From: Heliocidaris tuberculata
Taxonomy: Eukaryota; Echinodermata; Echinoidea; Camarodonta; Echinometridae
DNA: 64,000 nt
NCBI GenBank assembly: GCA_025618425.1
Contig: CM046842.1
Location: 30,400,581 to 30,464,580, forward strand
Reading direction: 5' to 3'
How positions within the stretch are numbered: the first letter of the stretch is position 1; each line of letters begins with the position of its first letter. Positions 53,995 through 64,000 of this stretch are shown here, piece after piece. A program made the translations under genes and the position numbers. Under the pieces are notes generated by a model. The model ran no database searches. It worked only from the letters and a program-made list of their open reading frames with translations, and was not told the origin of the DNA.

Positions 53995-54340
53995 CATGTA
54001 CATGTATATGTTCTAGTATTTCTTGGGTGAATAACATGCAATATTAATAAAATAAGAAAATTTAATCATACATGCACTCCTACATGTGCACGTACATGTA
54101 CAGGTGTACACTATGTACATTTTAAAATAATGAAATAAATCAGAATCACAATTGAAGTACTGATAAATGAAGCTTGTATAATAATATCGCTCCCAATTAC
54201 ACCTAGGAATAATTCATCTTTCCAAATTAGGGTATAATTAAACTCAACCATGCTGAACTGCATCTTTCATATTGAAGTCCAAGGTTACTTAGAGTTTAGC
54301 TACAAAAAGATGAGAAAAAAAAGTGTCAATAAGCCATTTT

Positions 54341-54723
54341 TTAACCCTTTCAAGACAATTGACCACATTTTGTGGTTTTGCTAAATAACTTTTTGATTCA
54401 GATCTCAAAAAAAATATACCAGGTGCATAAATGAGTAGAAAGAGCAAAAATTTCTGCACACACTGTCCATTTTTGTTGCATGACCATATTGCATGTGATG
54501 TCAGGAATTTTTAAAATGAGAATAAGCTTTAAAATCCTTAAATTGGCAACATATTGAGAGATTCAAATCAGTGCTTTTATCTAAATTAGCATTTTTAACA
54601 AACTTTTCGACAAAATTAGTAACCATGTACATTGTTTTCAAAGACATTACACCTTATTAGAACCATTTAGCCCCCCCCCCCAAAAAAAAAAAATTTGAAG
54701 AACAAAATGTGATCAATTTAATT
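54341..54723 (+). mobile_element. piggyBac-like MITE, copy 8, partly replaced
   Basis: TTAA-CCCTTTCAAGAC at the left. Near 54670 a C-run and an A-run replace about 30 bp of family sequence, and the right terminus after ATCAATTTA is missing. Confidence 0.8.
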
Positions 54724-54740
54724 CAATGTACAATCTGCAG

Positions 54741-55119
54741 TCAAGGGCTAAAGTGATCACATTTTGTTCTTCAAATTGGCAACAATAACATTTTTCTATT
54801 AGAGCTACATGGTTCTAATAATTGAAAACAATATACATGGTTAGAAATTTTGTCTAAAAGTTGAAAAAGTTGCCAATTTTGATAAAAAACAATGATTTTG
54901 AACCTCTCAATGTGTTGCCAATGTAAGAATTTTAAAGCTTATTCTTGTTTACAAAATTCCTGGCATTAAATGCAATATGGTCATGCAACATAAATGGATG
55001 TAGTGTGTGCAGAAATTTTTGCTCTTTCTACTCATGTATCTGGGATATTTTTTAGGGATCTGAATCAAAAGTTCTTGAGCCAAACCACAAAATTTAGTCA
55101 ATTGTCTCGAAAGGGTTAA
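54741..55119 (-). mobile_element. piggyBac-like MITE, copy 9
   Basis: Reverse orientation. It ends on the + strand with CTCGAAAGGG-TTAA and lacks the usual terminal GAAAGGG/CCCTTTC segment at its 54741 side. Its TTAA (55116-55119) is shared with copy 10. Confidence 0.8.
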
Positions 55120-55531
55120 CCCTTTCGAGACAATTGACCACATTTTGTGGTTTGGCTCAATAACTTTTGATCCAGAGCTCTAAAAAATATACCATATGCA
55201 TGAGTAGAAAGAGCAAAATTTTCTGCACACACTATGTCCATTTTTATTGCATGTTCATATTGCGTTTGATGCCAGGAATTTTAAAAACAAGATTAAGCTT
55301 TGAGATCCTTAAATTGGCAACACATTTAGAGGTTTAAAATCATTGTTTTTCATCAAAATTGGCAATTTCTTTCAACTATTCAACAAATTTCTAACCATGT
55401 ATATTGTTTTCAAAGACATTACACCTTATTTGAACCATGTAGCACTAAAAGAAAAATATTATTGTTGCCAATTTGAAGAACAAAATGTGATCAATTTAGC
55501 CCTTAAATAATCCCTGTCCTGAAAGGGTTAA
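55116..55531 (+). mobile_element. piggyBac-like MITE, copy 10
   Basis: TTAA-CCCTTTCGAGAC to CTGAAAGGG-TTAA. It starts at the very TTAA that closes copy 9. The right flank to about 55616 repeats the flank of copy 5. Confidence 0.85.
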
Positions 55532-55720
55532 ACAAGAAGCGGATCCACCAAAACAAATGCCCGTGCGCGTACGAATAGGGGTCACTTCAGGGTCATTTGT
55601 ACCATGCAAACTGGCTTATTGGATTGGATGTACATGTATGAAGTGATGATCCTGAAGATAGATGATCCTCTTCTGGTTTTATCTTGTCTGAAATAACTTC
55701 CTTTCTTGTCCGTATATACT

Positions 55721-56229
55721 TTTAAAGGGGAAGTTCACCCCGAAGATTACTTGAGTTTAAAAAATGCAGAAAAAATAAAGAAAAATATTGGCGAAAGTTT
55801 GGACAAAATCCGTTAAAGAATAACGGAGTTATGGACTTTTGAAGTTTTGATTTTGTGACGTCACATGCGAGCAGCTCTTCCATTATGTAATGTGATAAAT
55901 ATTCCATAAAATACAGTTTTCTCAGAAAATTTAGAATATTTTCGTCTGTGCATTTGATATATTGTCAGATATGTTATTCAATACTAGATTCTGAAAAGAA
56001 ACAATATTAATTTATCGTGAAACGTAAAAAAAAAATGCGAATATATGGAATATTTATTACATGACCAATGGGCAGCTGCTCGCATGTGACGTCACGAATC
56101 CAAAACTTTAAATACTCATAACTCTTTTATTATTTGACCGATTTTCATCAAACCTTTGCCAATATTTTTCTTTATTTTTTCTGCATTTTTTAAACTCAAG
56201 TAATCTTCAGGGTGAACTTCCCCTTTAAA
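55721..56229. repeat. Palindromic AAGTTCACCC MITE, member 3
   Basis: TTTAAAGGGGAAGTTCACCC mirrors GGGTGAACTTCCCCTTTAAA. The arms share AGATTACTTGAG, TTTTGAAGTTTTGAT-type and TGACGTCACATGCGAGCAGC blocks. Confidence 0.88.
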
Positions 56230-56367
56230 TATATATTTCATGGTCATGATATATAAAATACTAACTGCAGTGACTATCATCCTAATCATATTAATCACAC
56301 ATATACACTGTATATGAAATTAAGCTGCTAAAAAACCATGAACAGTTGTATTTTTCATTGGGACTGA

Positions 56368-56373
56368 TTTATT
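56368..56373 (-). terminator. Candidate poly(A) signal of LC3
   Basis: TTTATT on the + strand is AATAAA on the gene's strand, about 485 bp after the stop codon and beyond the tandem repeat at 56550-56838. Confidence 0.4.
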
Positions 56374-56549
56374 TTCGTAGAAGGAAGTATGAGGGCACTG
56401 CGACGAGGCTTTAATTATCCAGTTTGGGCGAAACCCGGTGGACCATTAAAAATCTATAGAAGACTTTTCTCAAACAATTTGTGTTAAATAATGGATTTTG
56501 TTTTAGAACTGCTGGAGCTCATATTTAAGAAGCTAACTAGATCACACCA

Positions 56550-56838
56550 TGTAGTCCCAGTGATAACAACTGGTGTCAATTGAGAATTTCTTGTAAATTA
56601 CATGTATAAGTCCCAGCCACCTCACATTGGCGTAGTTGGTCCATGATCTGTACAGGTCATAATTTCAAATCTGCAGTCCCATGTACCCACAATGGCGTAA
56701 TGAATCCATTATCTATAAAGTTTCATGTATAAAGTCCCACGCACTCATAATGGCGTAGTCCTCCATGACCAATAAAAGTTCATAATATCACATATGCAGT
56801 CCCACGCACTCACTTTGGCGTAGTCAGTTCATTGTATA
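56550..56838. repeat. ~63-bp tandem repeat in the LC3 3' region
   Basis: Four to five units start AGTCCCA(C/G/T) and contain CACTCATAATGGCGTAGTCC or variants, then CCATGA. Units begin near 56551, 56610, 56672, 56733 and 56799. The array lies between the LC3 stop codon and its likely poly(A) signal, so it is probably transcribed as 3' UTR. Confidence 0.8.
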
Positions 56839-56855
56839 CCTCAAGAAAGGTTCAT

Positions 56856-58403
<1,548 letters not shown>

Positions 58404-59460
58404 CTGGAAATAGGAAAAAAAAAAAAAAATTATTTGAATACAACACAATAAAAGTAACTCATTTTGGGACATGAAACAAACAAGTTGCTCGCATACTAAT
58501 CATCTGTTTTTGGATAGAGAAATTAGAAAGAGAAAAGATTGTTCTTGGCATTTCAGATTTGAGGCCAAGTAAAATTGTTTCCTAGATTCTCATTCAGATT
58601 TTTCGAGAATGAGGAGGAGATCCATGTAATTCAATATTTGATATTTTTCCAGTATACATAAAAGTACTATTAGGCCAATTCCAATACAGAATTTCATTTG
58701 TACATACAATGAGGCAGGTCGAAAAAAGGAAAGAGGAAAGGACGAGAAACTTGGAATTAATTTTATTTGGCCTTAGCTACATAGCTACATGTACATGTGT
58801 AAATTGTAAATAGTTCAGACTGTAGAACCAAACTTTTTTCAATTAACAGATCTACACCCTAGTCCTTGAACTGGCCCTGGTTCTTAAATAATGGTCCAAA
58901 TGAGGCCAGCAAGACTATGTGATGTGGCTGGCCAAAAATAACACGTAAAAACGAAACAAAAACCGAAATGTTTAGGTCCCAGCCATAGGTGAGCATAGAA
59001 CGAAAGACCCCAACAAGATTGCGGGGGGGCAGACTTCGGTCTATGTAGGACATGTACAGGATGTAGGAGAGGGATTCCGTGAAGCCAGACGTAGTCTTAG
59101 CAAAGCATATCCCGAATGAAACAGACTAATCTAGTAAATCTACACACATTTTTGTCCTTTCCCACACATATTCGACTTGGTAAGACATGGAAAATGTATA
59201 ATCACATGATACGACTAGCTGAGATCGATGAACAGGCATTGTCCTAGATCTACATGATCATCATCGTGGGATTAAAGTAAAGTCATTTTTTTGTCTTGTA
59301 AGTAATAGCAATGCCTATGTTTTTGCAAGCACGATTGCACAATATCCAGTTCGTAACATAAGCCAGTCATTTAATTGCCTATGATGATTGCAGTCATGCT
59401 ATGCCATCGCATTGACCCCTTGTTACATGTATAAATAAAGTCCACACAGGCACAGTATGG

Positions 59461-59919
59461 TAAGGGGTCCAAAAGCTACGCACCTCGCAAATACGCGTAA
59501 TGCGACACGTTCAATGCACCAAACTTTTGGTGTGACTGAGCAACGAGATTATCATTTACGTTTGCCAAAAAAGAAAGTAATTTTTCTTTATTTTTTGTAA
59601 CATTATCACTACCGGTAATTTGAAATCGGGGTGAAATTCACATCAGTAGCTTCAAAATCAAGATTTGCATTCATTTATTAGTCTATGTGTGCGTAGCTTT
59701 ATTTTAGGACCCTTTCATTTTGTCAAACAAAATTTGGCACGGACATCGACATCGACTTGAAAATGAATGTTACTGACATTCTTCCATCGTAATTTTTCTC
59801 AGCGATTTAACTTTGGAATATGTAGAACCAAGATATTCAAAGAAATTTGCATAAACCCCTAAATGTTAAAATCACTTTTTAGGGGCTGAAAACAAAGTGC
59901 GTAGCTTTAGGTCCCCTCA
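59461..59919. repeat. TIR element, ~460 bp
   Basis: AAGGGGTCCAAAAGCTACGC at the left is mirrored by GTGCGTAGCTTTAGGTCCCC at the right. A third copy of the end motif (GTGCGTAGCTTTATTTTAGG) lies inside at about 59690, so the element may be a fusion of two. It lies upstream of LC3 exon 2, probably in its first intron. Confidence 0.7.
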
Positions 59920-62900
59920 TCATTACAGGCAAAGTCCAAATTTGAAAGGGGCAAGCATTCTTACTTATCCATGGCCCATGGGCAAATAAATATTACTTGG
60001 CTTTAATTTACCACTGGCATTGCAGCAAGCTCAGTCATCAGGCCAAGCCCACACAGCTAGCTGCAAAGACTAAGTTAGACACAAGGGGCCTGTTTCTCGA
60101 AACCGTCATATGTCTAAGTTTTTGACTAAGTCAGCGCTAGTTCTCTAGTTGTCCGCTACGTGTTTCACAAAGCCGTCTTTACCAAGACGCGGGACAACTT
60201 CCTTCCTAAGGACTTATGACGCCTCCAACCCTGTCATATCTTTTTTAGTCAACGTACATCGCCATCACATGTTATTTATCAGGTAGATTATGGTCGGCAA
60301 AAAGGGCACTACATACTTCTATGCAACTCTTTCTACGCATTCACTTTATCTGGAATTTATCCATGTTTATATTATGAAAATTATATGAAAATCATATGAA
60401 AATACATAGTGTTTCTGTTCAAGGCTTGTCTCCACTTAACTCTAGTGAATCAAAATGCTTTCCATATTCTAATGGATAAAAATACAAAAATCAACAGTCT
60501 ATTTGAGGTCATTTCAATATGAAAGGAACTTTTTTTTTCAAATGAAATAGAAAACCATAATAAAAACGATAACAATAATAGACTGATAGGAGATATAGGC
60601 CTGTATCAAAATGTGGTGGGATTTCAAAAAAAAGGTAAACCAAAACTTGTCAAATTAATCCCATCATTGGAAACTGGGAAAAAATAAACTATTGACAAAT
60701 TTTTGGGCAAGAAAAAAAATACAAGCCTTAGTGATAAGCAATGGGAAGTATTATAATCTCGAAAAAATATAAATTCATAACTGTTGTTAGGTATGTTTTA
60801 TGTCAAAATTAATTTAGTAAGTCTCTTAACTTCTGATTACGAAGCTATTTTACGATATCATGGGTCCTTCATATCTGATCAATTAGCATGAAAAATGACG
60901 TGTGTCTGAAGTCACACTGAAAAGTGTCAGCTTAAAAACGTGCTGATTCAGGGGGAAAATGGCACAATTTTGGGGGCAAAGTCATCCTGTTATTAAAATG
61001 TGATCTGAATTAATTTTTATCTCATATTTGGAATGTATGGAAAGAGAAAATCCTGGTCATTCTTTTGACACTAAGGACAAGTTTTTAGGCTCACTAGAAA
61101 ATTAAAATAAGAGATAAATTGCAAACCCTTATATTTGTGTGTATTCAGATTGCCATTTCCCCATGCGTTTCCTATGGGAAACTGAAATTTCTGTTTTACA
61201 CAAATTTTGTCACTTTTTCGCAATTTTGCACTGTGATCTGATATATTCAAACCTTGAAAAAATTCATACCATCCGAAAGATTGTAAAATTTCTTATCTGG
61301 TCATGTAAAGGACAAGTTTTTGACATTAAGTATAAAGTCGTAACAGGTCTCGGAAGCTCAAAATTTGCATTTGTGTGTGTCCCATTTCTTAACTACATAG
61401 CCTATGGCAGGAAAAAGCTGAAAAATGGTCTGATTTCATTGTCTTATTTTGCAGTAATTAACTGGAATTTTTCATGAAATATCATATTTCTGTCAGTTTG
61501 ATGGTTATTATTTTTCAAATCCAGAAAGAAAATTTAATATTATTTTGAAATAAGTGAAATAATTTTTTCTCCAGACACCACATGTTACTTCTTATATGAT
61601 AATTACAAGAGTGCTTTTTGAGTAAAAACAAATAATTGGGCAATCTTCATAAATGATTTCTATACAGATTTCTTTGGTGAACTAAAATCAGACGAGGGAA
61701 CTGTAATATCATGACACCGTAGGCCGGCCATACATGTAGTCAACAGCATATTCTCTGGTTTTCAGACCCATATCAGTGTAAACATAGATTATATCAACGA
61801 TTTTTACAATGAATACTTTGAAATATACATGTACGTGTTTAAACTTATAATATGAATATTTTTGTAATTTCCATATCATAATCAAACCCCAAAACATGTA
61901 AAACATTCAAATCATATTATTATTACAATGAAAATATATGGGTTTATTTTAAGCTATCAAATGACGACATCCGCGGGGTACCTATCCAACGTAAAAACTA
62001 CCTCACCGATCATGGAATCAATAATGTTTTTCATTTTACAAGCGAATCCATCATGTAATTTACATAATTTAAAAAGTGTTTGGCATCTACATGTATTATA
62101 CCCTTCTACATTTTCTATTTTCTTTTATTTCATAATTCATTCAAATATTTGCAGTTGAATTAAATTTAGCTTTTAAAAATATAGACTCTAGTGTAATTTC
62201 AACCAAGGCTACGTGTCGGCTCCTATTCTCGCCGATAGTATAGTCTTGGATTGTAATTCCGAACAGATTGTATTACCGAACGTGTACAGTTAAGCGCCTA
62301 AACACTATTGAAACAAAGGTGTGTCTTTTTCCCATAGGTTTCACACGTTCGGAAATACAGTACCTTTTTCAAGGGACCAAAACGCCGCGTCGTTGGGAAG
62401 GGGTTCACTCGGAAGGGAATATCGTATTAAATCTACGTTGTTTTTTTTAAATTCCATCAACTTCTTTTTCTGTAGGACTTTGAGCATTCATTATGTAAGT
62501 TTGACAGATATTCGTTTGATATTTACTTTTCTGTCGTTGATTTTCTGAAAAGTGTTCGAACACTGGATCAACCACCATATTGATATCACGAGATAGATGT
62601 CTAGCTACATGTAGATGTAGTTGTAGCTCTTCGTGAAACAGTTTAGGAAGATCATGGACATCTCCGTAGTTGGCGGATAAAGTTATGACTGTCTTGTCGT
62701 TGGTTTTGAGAATTGAGAAACAGGCCCAAAATCAGAAGGCACACTCTCGTGACAATGCAATGATAATACTAGTCCACTGCCTGCACTGTTCGCGCACGAA
62801 CGCGATCCGTTGAGAAAATAATACACCCCCAACGCTAAAACTGATATAGCCCTTCCAAATTGACCCTCGCAAACAGTCCAGTCGCATTTGCCAGTTTAAC

Positions 62901-63320
62901 GACCGTTCCCGAAATTTTTCGGGGAGAATAGACCCGCTCGATATGCGCTGATTGGACGAAGAATATGCATCATTCATGAGTGATTACGTAATATTCAGTT
63001 TTTCAGTGGTGTTTGATCGGGGCATTGCGGGCACGGTGCGGGCAGGCCATGCAGAACTCAACAAAGTCAGGCAGGGCTTCGCACGCAGACAAGGCGGCTT
63101 TTGCTGTGCTGATTCATTGAACCAACAAACGACATTTTAGTGACGATTGGCCATTTCACGTTATTCCAGTTCTTTATGGAGATGTCATGTTAATTAAGAC
63201 ATAATAACGTTTACTGGATATTATTTCAGCATTGTTGACCATTTCGACCATCAAGGGTATTTTGACCATATGACCATCATTTTTTGAAAAGGCAAGAAAA
63301 TGTGGCCTTGTCCATATAGT
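59920..63320. other. Probable LC3 first intron and unassigned DNA
   Basis: No coding exon is recognised on either strand. At 60084-60240 there is half of a dispersed repeat opening AGGGGCCTGTTTCTCGAAAC. From about 62600 to 63140 the base composition is clearly more GC-rich with CpGs, and there are CCAAT-type (ATTGG) motifs. This could be a promoter or first-exon region, but I could not place a start codon there. Confidence 0.4.
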
Positions 63321-63321
63321 A

Positions 63322-63364
63322 TATAATTGTCCCCGCGAGGGGACTATGAAACGGGCTCCGTTCG

Positions 63365-63411
<47 letters not shown>

Positions 63412-64000
63412 GTCCGTCCGTCTGTCCGTGTGTGCTCAAATGTTAGAAAATGCTACTTCTCCGTCATTTCTTGGCCGATTTTGATTCTGATTATTTTATC
63501 TGATAGGGCTGGGTGGGGGCTTCCAAACTTCTACACAGAATTTTGAAATTCATTAATTATGCAAATTTATGCAAATTTATTCAAAATTGACGAAAAATGC
63601 TACTTCTCTATTTCACATCGGATTTTGATTCCGATTGTTTTATCTGATAGGGCTGGGTGGGGGCTATCAAACTTCTACACAGAATTTTGAAATTCATTAA
63701 TTATGCAAATTTATGCAAATTTATTCAAAATTGACGAAAAATGCTACTTCTCATCTATTTCACATCGGATTTTGATTCCGATTGTTTTATCTGATAGGGC
63801 TGGGTGGGGGCTTCCAAACTTCTACACAGAATTTTGAAATTCATTAATTATGCAAATTTATGCAAATTTATTCAAAATTGACGAAAAATGCTACTTCTCC
63901 TCTATTTCACATCGGATTTTGATTCCGATTGTTTTATCTGATAGGGCTGGGTGGGGGCTTCCAAACTTCTACACAGAATTTTGAAATTCATTATTCATGC
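63322..64000 (+). mobile_element. Pearl-like tandem-repeat element, copy 2, runs off the edge
   Basis: A perfect-arm hairpin GTCCCC-GCGA-GGGGAC (63330-63345) is followed by a (GT)n and (GTCC)n microsatellite (about 63363-63425). More than three tandem units of ~175 bp follow, each with TCTGATAGGGCTGGGTGGGG, CTTCTACACAGAATTTTGAA and ATTATGCAAATTTATGCAAA. The units are over 90% alike by eye. It is cut by the window edge. Confidence 0.65.

Overview
The window is eukaryotic and metazoan. Its three recognisable genes are split into short exons with GT/AG borders, coding DNA is only a few percent of the sequence, and the rest is AT-rich and packed with small DNA transposons, palindromes, microsatellites and minisatellites. 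The repeat types (TA- and TTAA-flanked miniature elements, hAT-like elements, a tRNA-derived SINE, pearl-like tandem elements) and invertebrate-like gene structures suggest a marine invertebrate. A deuterostome such as a sea urchin is my best guess, but the species cannot be proven from the sequence alone.

Layout. 1-12.6 kb is transposon territory: a foldback MULE-like element with a broken RecQ-like helicase fragment, a decayed mariner-type transposase tail, simple repeats, a perfect 8-bp-duplication hAT-like element, a 3.8-kb composite hAT-like element, and a 490-bp TTC/GAA array. 12.74-24.24 kb (+) is TRDMT1 (DNMT2), the tRNA-Asp cytosine-38 methyltransferase family, in ten coding exons that join in frame to 453 codons. 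Its introns hold several layers of nested transposons. 28.42-45.62 kb (+) is CTBS (di-N-acetylchitobiase, GH18, lysosomal) in seven coding exons (402 codons), with a CLEAR-type E-box and an NRF-1-like palindrome just upstream. One CTBS intron holds an interstitial telomere-like array. 56.86-58.40 kb (-) is the 3' part (exons 2-4) of a MAP1LC3 (ATG8/LC3) gene. Its first exon was not found and probably lies beyond the right edge. CTBS and LC3 converge on about 11 kb of repeats.

The genes do not form an operon and act in different compartments: tRNA modification, lysosomal glycan breakdown and autophagosome formation. CTBS and LC3 both belong to the lysosome/autophagy programme. The most notable gene-level observation is that the LC3 reading frame stops directly after the lipidation glycine, so the product would be born already primed. 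The most notable genome-level observations are an eleven-copy TTAA-flanked piggyBac-like MITE family (one copy 7 bp inside a CTBS donor site), a three-level transposon nest proven by an empty paralogous copy 20 kb away, the MULE-like element carrying helicase sequence, and the telomere-like array. I did not find a new multi-gene system.
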